DNA of 64,000 nucleotides from Malus domestica. Taxonomy: Eukaryota; Streptophyta; Magnoliopsida; Rosales; Rosaceae. A model generated the notes under the pieces. The model saw only the letters and a list, made by a program, of their open reading frames with translations, had not been told where the DNA came from and did not search any database. Both the position numbers and the translations under genes were made by a program. Location of the stretch: positions 25,225,501 through 25,289,500 of the forward strand of contig NC_091661.1 in NCBI RefSeq assembly GCF_042453785.1, given 5' to 3'. Below are positions 10,842-22,928 of the stretch, piece after piece (position 1 is the first letter of the stretch; each line of letters starts with the position of its first letter).

Positions 10842-12348
10842 ATGGAACAAAGCAAAGGCAGGAGACTGGTCCTCTTCCCATTTCCCTTCCAAGGGCACAT
10901 AAACCCTATGCTGGAACTAGCCGATATTCTGCATTCCAAAGGCTTCTCCATAGCCATCATCTACACCAACTTCAACTCCCTCAATCCTTCAACCCTAAAT
11001 CCACACTTCACCTACCATTCAATCCCTGTTGACTTGACAGAAAACGAGGACTCCATGAAGGATTTAATCGCTTTTGTTTCTATTCTAAATGCTAAATGTG
11101 TTGAGCCTTTCAGAGAATGCTTGGCTGGGTTGTTATCCGATGACGTTAATTCGGAGGGCACCATTGCATGCTTGATCACCGACCTTCTCTTCGACTTCAC
11201 TCGATCTGTTGCGGAGAGTTTTAAGCTGCCGAGGATAATGTTAAGGACCGGGGGTGCCGCTTCCTTCGTTGTTTATGCTGCAATTCCACTTCTCAAGGAA
11301 AAGGGTTACCTACCAATATCAAGTACAATCTCCAGCCAACAAAACTCTATTATCAAATGTCTTTCTTTTATCTCATATTTGGCTTCCTATTTTGACAATA
11401 ATTAGACTCTCGACTAGAAAACTTACAATTGGCCTTCAATTTTGACAATAATTAGATTCTCGACTAGAAGAGCCGGTAACGGAGCTTTCACCTATCAAAG
11501 TTAAAGACCTACCCACGATGCCCAATTGCGATCCTGAGGATTTCTATCAACTGATAACCAACGCGACAAATGAATCCAAGGCCTCTTGTGGACTCATTTT
11601 CAATACTTTTGAAGATCTTGAAGGACATGAACTTGCCACAATTCGCCAAGAATATTACCCCAATATTCCAATTTTCCCAATAGGTCCATTTCACAAGTGT
11701 AGCCTTGCAACCTCTTCTTCTTCAAGTAGTTTATTCGCACAAGACCAAAGTTGCATTTCATGGCTAAACACTCGAGCGCCAAAATCTGTTGCTTATGTTA
11801 GCTTTGGGAGCCTTGCCAAGATAGATCAAGCTCAATTTTTGGAGATTGCTTGGGGGTTGGCCAATAGTGGCCAACCCTTTTTGTGGGTGGTTCGACCCGA
11901 ATTAGTTCAAGAGTCAGATTGGTTTGAAGTGTTGCCCAACGGATTTCTAGAAGCATTGAACGAGAGGGCCCATATTGTGAAATGGGCTCCACAAAAAGAA
12001 GTGTTGGCTCACCCAGCAGTTGGAGTCTTTTGGACTCATTGTGGTTGGAATTCTACATTGGAGAGCATTTCTGAAGGGGTCCCTATGATTTGTATGCCAT
12101 GTTTCAGTGATCAAATGGTGGATGCAAGATTTGTGAGTGATGTTTGGAAGGTAGGGCTGCGATTGGAGCATGGGATTGAGAGAGGTGAGGTTGAAAGAAT
12201 AATTAGAAGACTAATGGTTGAGAAAGAAGGGGAAGAGTTCAAAGAGAGAGCCTTAAAGTTGAAGGAAAAGGCAAAGCTTTGCCTCAAAGAAGGTGGCTCT
12301 TCGTACCAATCTTTGGACGGCTTGGTTAAACACATTTTATCGTTATAA
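10842..12348 (+). CDS. UDP-glycosyltransferase, UGT76-like (two exons)
   Basis: This gene encodes a family-1 plant glycosyltransferase, which transfers glucose from UDP-glucose to small lipophilic acceptors in the cytosol. The exons 10842-11322 and 11456-12348 join in phase to 457 codons, the usual size, with a GT...AG intron at the position typical of UGT76 genes (after GYLPIS). The catalytic His19 is in FQGHINPML and the partner Asp114 is in LITD. Exon 2 carries SVAYVSFGS and the 44-residue PSPG box at ~337-380 (WAPQKEVLAHP...HCGWNSTLES... ending SDQ). The final Gln suits UDP-glucose. No lesion is seen. The intron's 3' end is partly duplicated (see 11379-11471). The acceptor substrate cannot be read from sequence; UGT76 members act on cytokinins, terpenoids and isoleucic or benzoic acid derivatives. 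It is the only intact member of the local cluster. Confidence 0.92.
11379..11471 (+). repeat. 50-bp tandem duplication of the UGT intron 3' end and exon 2 start
   Basis: The segment ttggcttcc...gacaataattag plus the first exon-2 bases (ctctcgactagaa) occurs twice, offset by 50 bp. This creates a decoy acceptor (AG at 11404-11405) upstream of the true one (AG at 11454-11455). Splicing to the upstream acceptor would read into an in-frame TAG within the second copy. Confidence 0.8.
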
Positions 12349-12719
12349 ATCGTTTGTTTTTGAAACTAAAATCTAGATATTGTTTTAAAATTCCTTTAAT
12401 GTATGATGTATTATATCAATAATTATCATGATTCGTCTGTCTCATTATGTTTAAGGAAAATGGTTGTCCATCATCTTTATCATATCTTTCATAATTATCG
12501 TATCTTTTTTCCCTTGCGCCATTACAATTGTCCAACTACCTTTTTCTTTATACAAAAGACTAATTAAAAAAAAAGAATCAAATACAGAACCTCGAATGAA
12601 AAATTTATGCATATTAATAAACAGTACACCATTGGGCTTAGCAAAGATACCTACAATTATAAGCATGATTTATCGTTCAAACACTTCATCACTTCCCCTC
12701 CAATCGAAACTATAGTTGT
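12349..12719. other. UGT 3' flank shared with the broken paralogs
   Basis: This non-coding sequence matches 5925-6140 and in part 21903-22090. It includes probable 3' UTR of the UGT transcript. Confidence 0.55.
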
Positions 12720-13065
12720 TGGATTGTGCCAGCCTGCAATGGTTGGTTAGGGGCGCACGGCCACACTTCTTCTCACACTCCACACTTTCTACATACGATC
12801 CAGACTCCCCATACTGTACACCCCACATCCATCTTGTGTATACCATTCGCCTGTTGTTTTCACATTAGAAGGTGACGATACTTTCTTTTGCACTATTAAC
12901 CCCATCCTAAGAATGGTCTTTCTCTGGGGGTTGGTTTTTAGAAATGGGGTCAACACTGAAGCTTTGATGTACCATTTCTACGCTTTCCCGTCTCGTTTCT
13001 GCCGTTTTTCCTTAGTTTGTACGTCTTTGGGCGTAGTCCTTTTTATATTCTACTTATCAAGAAAA
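12720..13065 (+). mobile_element. Possible LINE 3' end
   Basis: The sequence ends in ...cctttttatattctacttatcaag followed by an A12 tract, with 'ttgtacgtctttgggcgtagtcc' just before. This is the usual look of a plant L1-type LINE tail. No reverse transcriptase is present, so this is a 5'-truncated candidate only. Confidence 0.35.
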
Positions 13066-13683
13066 AAAAAAAACTCTACGTGAATCTTCCATGACATAAC
13101 CTAACAGCAAAAGCAAGTCCATGCTTAATATGGATAACGATGTCGTTGAATCACTCAAATAACAAAAAAATTTGAAGTCTTATCTCATGTGAAGCCTACA
13201 AAACGTCAATTTATGTTTCATTTGTAAAAAAAATTGTCTTTTTTCATCAACATATTTGTACTTTTATTGGTAGAATTCTGTTCTAGAATAGACAGTGGGA
13301 GTGCTTTTGAGAGCTTGAAAAATAAATTTGGAATACAGGTTGAACAAGATTTGGGGTGCATTCATAAATTTTGTTATTATTGTTAAAACTATGAGGCCCA
13401 AAATAGTTATTTCATATTAGAGTATTATGTTATTTAATAATAAATTTTAATGTAAGGTGTTCAACAATATGTAAAATGCTATTTAGAGTGCTAATAACAG
13501 CTTTTGAGAATAATAAAAATTAAATATAGCAATGTTATACTTTTGAATGGAAGCTCACAAGATTCAACGATTTTTAGGGACACAAAAATAAGCCCAGTAG
13601 GATGATGTAACTTTGGCCATCAATCAACCGCATGTTCAAGCCAAGCAACCACACATTCCTTATCCATACGATAGTAGCACACA

Positions 13684-14142
13684 AAATTGTACAAATGGTC
13701 CCTCAACTTTAATCAAATTGGAGCAATGGTCCCTCAACTAAAAATCCATTACCATTGGTCCCTCAACTTATCAAAATGTGTAGCTATAGTCCTTTTCATC
13801 AATTTTGTCAAAATTTTGTCAAAATAAGCTATGTTGGAATGACCATTTATATAATTAGGGTCCCTTAACTCATCAAAGTGTATAATTATGGTTCTTTTCG
13901 TCAACTATGTCAAAAAATTTGTCAAAACGAGTTATATTGGAATGACCATTGCTACAATTGGGTTAAAGTTAAATGACCATTTCTCCACTTGAATTAAAGT
14001 TCAGGGACCAATGGTAATGGATTTTTAGTTAAGGGACCATAGCTGCACGTTTTGATAAGTTGAGGGACCAAAGGTAATGAATTTTTAGTTGAGGGACCAT
14101 TGCTCCAATTTGATTAAAGTTGAGGGACCATTTATACAATTT
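13684..14142. mobile_element. 459-bp element with long terminal inverted repeats
   Basis: The left arm (about 13684-13795: AAATTGTACAAATGG, tccctcaacttta...) is mirrored by the right arm (about 14030-14142) over more than 100 bp. Within each arm the phrase 'ggtccctcaac' or its inverse recurs three times. The middle repeats 'tcaattttgtcaaaa'. It looks like a foldback or Mutator-like non-autonomous element. No clear target duplication was found, and there is no coding sequence. Confidence 0.7.
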
Positions 14143-14550
14143 ACTCCACTAAATTATAAGACTCTAACGAACTATAATTGTGTTGAACTCTCTCATGATT
14201 GATATGGCAAATGAACTTGTATGACTCTACTGATTTAATTGACTATGACTCAATATGATGAGGCCTTTTATGTAGATGTAAAAGTGACTCTTCATAATAA
14301 TTGTGTCTTTTCTTGACGAGTCAAGAGTTGCATCTCTTCAATCCAAAGGCAAAGGTTACACTCTTTCTCTTTAATTGAACAATCACAACTTTATTCATGA
14401 ATAATCACAGCTCATCAAATATAATTTTCATTCACAAAAAATAATTGAATTCATTTTGAAATAAATTTTCCAAAGGACGAGTAAATGTTGTAATAAAATA
14501 TACGAAATAAGTTCACAAGGTAAGCAAAACAGTCGCTCTTACAAATTCAA
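14143..14550. other. Intergenic, nothing recognised
   Basis: AT-rich sequence without open frames or repeats that could be assigned. It may contain the old promoter of the 14551 UGT scrap. Confidence 0.4.
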
Positions 14551-14665
14551 ATGGAGCAAAGCAAAGGCCGGAGGGTGATACTTTTCCCACTGCCTATGCT
14601 AGACCTGGCCAACATTCTACGCTCCAAAGGCCTTCTCCACAACCATTACCAACACCTCAATATGT
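14551..14665 (+). pseudogene. UGT N-terminal fragment
   Basis: It starts ATGGAGCAAAGCAAAGGC like the intact UGT at 10842 and reads MEQSKGRR, then LFPLP joined directly to MLDLANILRSKG. The segment with the catalytic His (FQGHINP) is deleted. Similarity fades after about 38 codons. It is a relic of a third cluster member. Confidence 0.8.
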
Positions 14666-15286
14666 AGTCACAGTCACCACCCTGTCCTCCACACCTGCCT
14701 TCAATAATTGGCTTCGCACCGTGTGTGTGGTGTGTAAACAATCTATTGGCATTGTCGAACAAATATCGCGGCCCATCATGACTCACCACATCACATTATT
14801 GGCATTGTTGTGAATGTTACCACATATTAATAGTTGTTAAATTTTATTACAAAATGTCTCGATAATAATAGTAGTGAACCTTCTACATTTAAATTGTTTA
14901 TTATTTGTTATTTTTTTTATGTGATACTCTATTTTCTAACAAATTCTCTATTGTATATGCAAGTAAAAGTAATTAGCTATCATTTAAATTTGTCTTTAGT
15001 ATTGGGAAGAGCTTAAGTCAGGGCTTTGAGTCATTCATGGTAGTCGAATTTAAGACCTCTCACTTAATAATGAAGACAAATATTACTAGATCATGGTCAA
15101 TGCTAAGTAACTTTTTATGAACTATTTCTCAATGTCCCCACAAATACTTGATAAAGGATCGGCTCCATATAATGCTGGCCAGGTATATGTGTGTAACGTG
15201 TTTTAAACAATCACAATCCATATTATCATTCTCTAGGATTTTAAAGTAGTTTGATATTGCACTCAAAATTTCCAGCCTATTGTAGG
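14666..15286. other. Intergenic with old MITE traces
   Basis: No gene is supported. Part of 15040-15110 (gaatttaagacctctcactta...) resembles the MITE family at 33594, 41214, 52976 and 63238. Confidence 0.35.
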
Positions 15287-15567
15287 ATGTGATTCTTATA
15301 TGAGTTCAATATATTAGTATCACACTCACTTTTTTCAGCTTCATGTGGAAGGCCTTAGTGTAAGTGTAAGTTGTTCTAAATGTTGTGCGTTCAAATTTGG
15401 GACCCAATAAAATAAGAGTAATGCTATACTTACTATTTTTTTCAAATCACATTTGTACCACCTCTCTTATAGAGATAGGACTCACTAATATAAATGGGTT
15501 CCACCTCTATTAGGTCTTCCACAATGGTTTTTGGTGAGTGAGTGTGATACCTATATGTAAGAATCAT
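15287..15567. mobile_element. Possible MITE with inverted ends
   Basis: Left end ATGTGATTCTTATATG...GTATCACACTCAC (15287-15335) is repeated inverted at 15530-15567 (gtgagtgtgatac...atgtaagaatcat). No target duplication was verified. Confidence 0.45.
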
Positions 15568-17781
15568 GCGCCCCAATCCCGACATACATCCAAAATCAAC
15601 ACATGACGTCACCACATCCCTGTTTATCTATCATGTCTCACCTCCTAGAGAAGACCAAAACACAATCAATGATTCAACCACGCAATCATTTTCTTTTGTT
15701 TCATGCCTGCATCTAACCTTTGTGTTAGACTGCTATGTACCCTAAGAAGGGATCAAGCCATTCATAGTTCACCATTCACCACACTCTGACATTTATCACA
15801 GTACATTCTAACAGAAAGGCATAGCATTCCTCAATCAATTATTGGGACTTGACATGCATGAATTACCAGATTCAGGGCTACATAACGAACCCACATGACA
15901 TTCAAGATTTTCATTTCATCAATCATATAAATCATTATGTTTTCAACATAATATCACAACCCATAACATGTAACATATCAAAGAACCAACAAAGCACAAT
16001 ATTATTCTTTAGTTACATTGATCAACTGATTTGATCATAATAATAACAATCATACCAACATCATTCCACAATCACTTCAATTAAGCAATTCCATGAATCA
16101 AAGATGCGCGATATTAACATTTAACTACATTAATCAATCAACAAGATCACATTTCATTTCACAGAATTTAATAAAGGAACTCTACATGACTCCTACCTGG
16201 ATTCCAAGTAATAATATGGTAAATTAATTTATAAACATGATGTCTACTATGAGTAATTCTCATTCACTCGAATCTAGAGTTCTGACTAACTTTATGAAAA
16301 TGAGTAAGAAGGGGTATTCCAGACCACTCAACGAAATCCAACTAAAATATGGTCGCCTATCAAAATGTACCAAGTACAACTAATCTTTATAACCCTAGGT
16401 AGGCAGTGATCACCCATCGCAGATATACCAAGCACGATCACCCTTGAAAAACGTATGGTCCCCATCGCATATATACCAAGTAGAACCATATCTTAAATCT
16501 AGGTGGTGATCACCTATCATAGATATATCAAGCATGATCACTCCTAGCATGCGTATGGTCCCTCATTGAGGATAAACCAAGCAAAACCATATGCGTAGTC
16601 TAATAACGTAGGCAATGATCACCCATCGCGGATATACCAAGTAGGACTGTATCCTATAACTCTAGGTAGTGATCACCCATCACGGATATACCAAGCATGA
16701 TTACTCCTAGAATGTGTATGGTCCTCCATTGCAAATAAACCAAGCAGAACCATAAGCATAATCTAATCGTGCAAGCGGTGATCACCCATTGTCGATATAC
16801 CAAGCATGATCACCCTGAAATACGTATGGTCCCCTAGCGCGGATATACCAAGTAAGACCATCCATGTACCACTACTACATGGTGCAGTTAGATCAACACA
16901 CAACTTATCCCTAACTCAACCCTTACGATTTACAATGTAGGCACCTGCACTTTCAATTTCTCATGGCTACTAACTATCTTGTCATACAAGCATATAATTC
17001 TAATAAGATTCTAGGCTCGCATTTCTATACTAGCAACTGTAGATTTCATTCGTATAATCTAGAAGTTTAATAAACATGTATGTCATAATAAGATGTCACT
17101 TGCACGTAAATCAAGGTGCACATCGCCTAAGATAGCTCTCTAACCAAGATAGACCCACTAGGCTCCATTGGCTATCTAGTAATGCTAATTTTAATACTTA
17201 AGAATGATTCAAAACATTTTGGACAAAGTTAACCCCTAGTAATTTAATTAGGAAGATCTGCCCATTGGATTTTCGATTTGTAAGTTTTTATGGTTCTTAA
17301 ATATTACGTACAATAACTTACTAAAGTTCGGTAACGATCCAACAATCAAATCATCATTCGCTACAATGGTCAAGTGGCGTACCTTAATGAAGCTGGTTCA
17401 AACGATAGATTTTCATTAATCTGGTGTCAAATATGGAATCGGGGTATCAAATGTAGCCTAGAAGGATCAAGTGGTTCCTCCGGCCATGCGCTACCGCAAG
17501 TGGCTGCCGGCCGCCCGCCGCCCGGTTCGTCGAAAAATTCACCTAACCCCAAAATTTCCAAAATTATACCGAAATAAATATCTTGCAGAGATGAGTAAGT
17601 TTTATACCTAGGCCGATGTTCAATTCAGCCGGGAAGTGGCCTGAAATTCCTTCGAACTGCTGGAAACCCTAAAAATAGTGTCACTCGATTCAACGTCCAA
17701 AAGAACTCCAACACTCCAACACTCCAACCACTGCTTGGGCCTTGTTCCTGGGTTCAAGAAGAGTGGATTAATAGTGGTGGC
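15568..17781 (-). mobile_element. LTR-retrotransposon remnant (same family as 7440-9235, inverted)
   Basis: The region 17230-17370 is an inverse match to 7590-7760, and 15565-15600 (caatcccgacatacatcc) is the inverse of the kind of end seen at 9220-9235. No gag-pol frames are visible, so this is LTR or non-coding internal sequence. It contains the tandem repeats at 16385-16870 and is probably continued after the insertion ending near 19142. Confidence 0.5.
16385..16870. repeat. Tandem repeats with alternating 'gatcaccc' and 'tatggtcc' phrases
   Basis: The phrase 'catcgcggatataccaagca' with small variations recurs about nine times. It alternates after 'gtgatcaccc' and 'gtatggtccc', making a composite unit of roughly 110-125 bp repeated about four times. 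It is non-coding and typical of the internal minisatellites of large plant LTRs. Confidence 0.7.
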
Positions 17782-19142
17782 TGATAGACACATATTTATT
17801 ACAATTGTTACCCTATTATTTCTTTTTTGTTAGTGCCTCATTCAGACTATTTTTAGTAAATTACTTTAGTTTTTGTAATTTATAAGGATTACGAGGTTTA
17901 TTGATAAAAGTGGAATTTAACATGGTCTTAGTACATCCTCTATGTTTTAGTCTTCCTAATTACATTGACTTCATCCATTATTTTATTTTTAGGTTGAAGA
18001 CCAATAGGTGGGGTGATTTTTTTACCAATGTGAACCAAAAACCAATTCCAATCCGTGGCTTTTAAGTGAGGTGGTGGAGATACTTCAAATGAGGAATTTC
18101 AAATTGTTTGAACTCCTATCCTTTTAGAAAACTTGGACTAGAGGCACATATAAAAAGGAGGGAAAGCAGCAAATATAACAGGTGGGGGACTCCTACTCCT
18201 TGGCTTTCTGGCGTGAAACAGAGAAGGCAGCAGCAGAGCAGCAGCAATTCGGTTCTTTCCAAGTTTTATTTTATGCATATTTTCCATAGGACTACGATGA
18301 AATCTTCGTTCATGGGGTTCTAAACTCTTAGCTAAGGCTAAGAGGAAGCCCTAATTATGATTACTCTAGTTATTTGATTGTTTAATTCGTGAATTTCATA
18401 TTGATGATTAGTTTTCATTCACTAGTAGAAATACAATTTTGATATTTGGTTCTTTGTGCTTGACCATAGCCTAGGATTTTGATATTAAAATTATTTGCAT
18501 ATTAATTTATTTCTGACCATGAATTGGATTCTATCAATGCTTTGTGAATGAGAATCATGAACTTATATTTTGATCCGCCCGTAGACGAATATTGGATTGT
18601 GTGGCTTCCTAGAAAATTAGCTATTTGTTTGACGTGACCAAGTTGATAAGTGGTTAATTTGTTTCTCACTTTGTTTAATTGGATTTCTACATGTTTGTGT
18701 ATACCGGACCATGGATATAGAGACTGTAGGAATAGTTGAGTTTAAGATTGGCCACGGTAAAATTCACATCTATTTGGGAAATTATTGGCATGTGTACCTA
18801 ACCACAGACATATGTACGGAAGTTGTTTTCATTAATTTGATAATTCATGAGTTGACAATTGGATACTAGGGTATGGCAATTAGTGGTGGAATCAAAACCT
18901 TAGTGTTTTCTTACATTTGTTCTCAATCATATTTATGTTTAATCATCATTAATTTTAATTAATCTTCGATACAAACTCAATCTTTATTTCAACTTGTTAA
19001 GTAATAGTTATAGGATTAAATTGTCAAATCAACTTCGGTGGATTTGATCTCGTATTTACATGTTTCCACTACAACTGATTCGTGCACTTGCGAGTAAATT
19101 TGGGTTGAATTAATCTATTTATTAGGTTAGTTTAAAATCACA
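17782..19142 (+). mobile_element. Possible solo LTR nested in older LTR sequence
   Basis: The segment starts TGATAGACACATATTT and ends ...AAAATCACA, with flanks (agtggtggc left, ttagtggtcg right) that share TAGTGGT but do not form a clean 5-bp duplication. The content (a long AT-rich leader, the phrase 'catggggttctaaactctta', no open frame) is LTR- or leader-like. Boundaries are tentative. Confidence 0.4.
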
Positions 19143-19811
19143 TTAGTGGTCGTCAGTAAAGGTTGCAAGAACAGCAGATCGCTGTCGTGGCACTCTCGAA
19201 GTTGTCGACTTCAATCTTCACAAAATATGGCCAAAATGGCTCGGGTTTTTGGTGTAAATGGAAGAAGGAATGATGTTGTGATGTTTTCAAGTGGTGTATA
19301 GGTAGATTTCATCAAAATAATCGATGGAAAATCGTCGGAATTCGTCGCCAGAAACGAGTCCGTGTCAAGGGGGTCTGGGTCTCCTCTCCCTTTTCCCTCA
19401 TTTCCTTCCCTCTGATTGGTCACCCTCTCCCTCATTTTCTCTCACGCGTCTCTTTTTTTCCCTCTCTCTCTCGCTACCATCTGGCAGCTTCTAGTCCTTA
19501 TTTTATTTTTTTTATTTTTTATTTTTTTCACAACTAAAACATCTCTAATATCTTCATTTTAACTTTGATTCACAAACAATTTTCACCTATGTGCTCGTAG
19601 GATCGAGCTCTGTCCAATTCTACGTAATATGACCTCGTAAGGTCTACGGATTTTTAATGATTGACCAAAATTGAAACTTCGTAATTAGTTTAATTAAAAT
19701 ATAAAGTTAATATAATTAATATAAATTTTAAAAAATAATATAAAATATTGATAATACAAATACGTAGTTTACAAAAATAAAATCCAGAAACGGGGTTTTA
19801 CAGTGGCGATA
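19143..19811. mobile_element. LTR-like debris ending ...ggggttttaca
   Basis: Non-coding sequence containing a CT-rich tract (19380-19470). It ends at a candidate LTR terminus (aaacggggttttaca, ~19801). It probably continues the element interrupted at 17782. Confidence 0.35.
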
Positions 19812-20880
19812 ATAATTATATATTAAAAATCAATTAAAAAACTAAATTAAAACAAAATTACCGAACTCATCTCTCTCTCCCTCTTTCTCTCTAAAATTCT
19901 TCATCTCGCACAGCCCCAAACTCAGTGGTTGTGGCCACTGTTCATCGCCTTCTCTGATGATTTTCCTGACGCACCCAGACGACTCAGACGACGGCTTCAC
20001 CACCGTTCCCCGTCAACGTCAAACCACTATCATGGCTCAATGTTTCCCTTGGAACAACCCCAAGTCTCGGCTTGGTGATTTTCAAACCCCAAGCCCTCGA
20101 ATTGAAGAGCCCCGTCAGGGAGGAGGAAATCGAAACCCAAGTCTCTGCAGCAACGCTCACTCTTGTCATCGCCAAAACTGAAACCGTGAAGCTACAAGAT
20201 TCAGGAGACCTCGAATGTGACATAGCCGCGCCGAGCTCTAAGATGCCGGGGATGAGGAAATCCTCAGCCACCGAAAAGAGTAGAGGTCGTCCAAGTCGTC
20301 GAAGGTGAGCTCTAACTCGCAGTTTCAGCGGCACCTAACCCAAAGCCGAGATCGAACATAAATGCGTTGTCAGAGGGCACTGTGACCATGCCGTTGTAAG
20401 ATGAGAAAAATTCAGGTTTAAGAGGAGGGATCGTGAGGGAACGGCGGTGAAGCATCACTTTCGTCTGAGTCTTAATTGTGGCCGGAGTGCCATTTTAGGG
20501 TTTCAGAGTGGTTTCTTTGAGAATTTAGAGGGAAAGGGGGAGATACGAAGACTTAGATGATGAATAGTTGATTTGGCTATCAAATTAAAAAAATTGAGAT
20601 TTAATAATTAAATATTAAATTAATTGAAAATTTTAATAATTCAATAAATTTTATTAGTTGTTAAGGCCATGTGGTAGAGGTTGACAACAACGTTAAATGC
20701 GGAATATATTGTTACCACGTCACGTCAATACTTAATCGTAAACTTAACAAATTTTCTAACGGTTGTTTGAAATGAAATTATACTAATGGTATGAGATTGA
20801 AATGTTTTAAAGATATTGTATAAGATTACAATTACACCCAAACTTGAGGGGATAAAATGTAATTTAAAAAATAAAGAACA
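19812..20880. other. Possible degraded long-TIR transposon arm
   Basis: The part at 20760-20870 (gtatgagattgaaatgttttaaagat...) resembles the right arm of the Mutator-like element at 58720-58800, and 19880-20400 has proline/serine-rich low-quality open frames on both strands like that element's interior. No matching left arm is evident. No gene is supported. Confidence 0.35.
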
Positions 20881-21708
20881 CTTAGCATTTGTTTTTTTTA
20901 ACAAACAATATTATCTACACTAAGGGGGAGGGGTTGAGCTTAGCCTCACTGAAATTGGTACCAGACGGAATATCTTGTAAGTAAAAATAATAATATGCTA
21001 AACTGACTAGTCAAGCCCACTAGTCAACTAAAACTGATTTGTTATTCAATAAATCAAAGATTTAATAACCAACTTCAATTACCATAAGCTATCCTAGTCA
21101 GCAAAGCCTCATATCGATCTAAGTTATTAATGTGTCAAATGAGCAAGATTGTGAACACATACAATTAAATAGTCATGAGATAACTGTGGCATGTATATGT
21201 ATGTGAGACATATCACACAATGTAAATAACTTTGAACACAAGATATTTGAGCAAGAATAACAATAACACAAGAAGTTTTTGGCCTGGAAAAACCCACCTC
21301 TGGGTTAAAAAACCAGGGATTAACCACTGAGTCCAATCCACTAGTGTAAATAAAGGTTCATACAAAGACCATACAAGCTCTATTCCTAAATCCTTATCTA
21401 TGGAGCAACTTTACCTTTGTGCAACCTTACCTTTCACGAGATGAACTCCTTCGGTCTTCACGAAGTGGCAGCTCTTCTTGACCTTTTCTCCTTGTGGTTC
21501 CGATATCAACTTATGCAAATGATGTTATCATGAATTAATGCAAATCTAGATTCAATTGAACTGAAGGAAAATCTAACCTGAATCCAAAAGCTTGGTCTAA
21601 AAACAGATTTAAAGCTTAAAACCAGACTAAGAATTTTATGTAAAATCTTAAAACAATACGACCCTAATATACAATTATTGGATGTTTAATGCATGAACTT
21701 GGTTTTGT
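20881..21708. other. MITE trace and possible copia-type LTR debris
   Basis: The phrase 'aacaaacaatattatctacactaag' near 20900 belongs to the MITE family seen at 33594 and elsewhere. The part at 21250-21500 (ggcctggaaaaacccacctctgggtt...) has the feel of a retrotransposon LTR, but no end could be fixed. Confidence 0.3.
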
Positions 21709-21902
21709 ACTTGGAGCACGGGATTGAGAGAGATGAGGTTGAAAGAACAATTAGAATACTAATGGTTGAAAAAGAAGGGGAAGAGATAAAAAAAGAGAGC
21801 ATTAAAGTTGATGGAAAAGGCAAATCTTTGCCTCAAAGAAGGTGGCTCTTCATACCATACCAGTCTTTGGATGGCTTGGTTAAACACATTTTATCATTAT
21901 AA
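21709..21902 (+). pseudogene. UGT C-terminal fragment
   Basis: It encodes the last ~65 residues of the UGT76-like protein (LEHGIERDEVERTIR..., then YQSLDGLVKHILSL). A frameshift from an extra A-run after EGEEIKK garbles ~20 residues, and a small in-frame insertion sits before YQSLDG. The 3' flank again resembles that of the intact gene. It is a relic of a fourth copy. Confidence 0.85.
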
Positions 21903-22119
21903 ATCTTTTGTTTTCTGAAACTAAAGTCCAGTTCTTGTTTACTGAAACTCCTTTTCTGTATTATGTAATTATATCATGAATTATAATGATTCGTTTGTCC
22001 CGTTATGTTTAAAGAAAATGGTGGTCCATCATCATTATCACATTTTTTAGAATTATTCTATGTTTTTTCCCGTGCCCCCTTTCAATTGTCGAAAAATGTA
22101 TAATTAAGACTACCATATA

Positions 22120-22276
22120 AGAAAACTTTAACAAAAAACTTCTAGTACTGTTCACTTTAATAAAAAATCATATTTTTACACTAAAAAGTCAATCATGGTA
22201 CAATTCACTTTACCCTTTATTTTGTCCTTATCATTAAAACTCAAAATTTTCAAGCCTTTTTCATTAGTTTTTTTTT
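22120..22276. mobile_element. Mutator-type MITE, family 1 copy (inverted)
   Basis: Same family as 7094-7247, in opposite orientation (GAAAACTTTAACAAAAAAC ... tttttcattagttttt) and more diverged. The duplication is not clear. Confidence 0.7.
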
Positions 22277-22928
22277 TAATAATAAATTCCATCACCTATG
22301 CATAATTCATGTTTTTAGCAATTCATACAATGACTAAAATAACAACACTTTCAAAGCCAGACAAACAAACAATAACGTCAAAAAAATGTATAGTATTATG
22401 AAATATGAGATACTCTGGATGCTTCTATCGTTAGATTTTAATTAGATTTTAATTTTTATAGGTAAAATATAATCTGACTTAGATAAATCTTGAACAGCTA
22501 CAGAAACCTCCAATCCAACAAGTCACATGCAAAACCAAATGGGTTTTTTTTAGGGGCGTTTTGATATAGGCGCCTCGTTTTTTAATTTTGTTTAGACTAA
22601 ACATACACTCCTTTTGAAATTTTGATCAAACATTTTTCTAAAATTTTGGTTATTAATTTCAGTTTTTCACATAAGTTCAGTTTTGTTTAGAATTTTAGTT
22701 TTTCACGACTTCTCCTAGGCATTTCGTTTTCTTTTTTTTTCTTTTCCTATTATCCCTATATTTATGCATTTATTATCCATCTCTATGCATTTTTTTATTG
22801 TTTGTTATAATTTTTACTTTTTTGTGTGAATATAGTAGAATATTTATAAAAAAAAAAAATCAGATCTTATTATTTAGAAGATCCAACACATAATAAAGAT
22901 TTGTTTGATTATATAGCTATGTCTAGTT

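Noticed and set aside
16380..16870. CRISPR-like appearance of repeated 20-mers with spacers
   Set aside because: Spacers are themselves repeated, the context is eukaryotic LTR sequence, and there are no cas genes.
19984..20334. 116-codon minus frame and overlapping plus frames
   Set aside because: GC-richer transposon-like interior. No domain is recognised and all three phases are open equally well.
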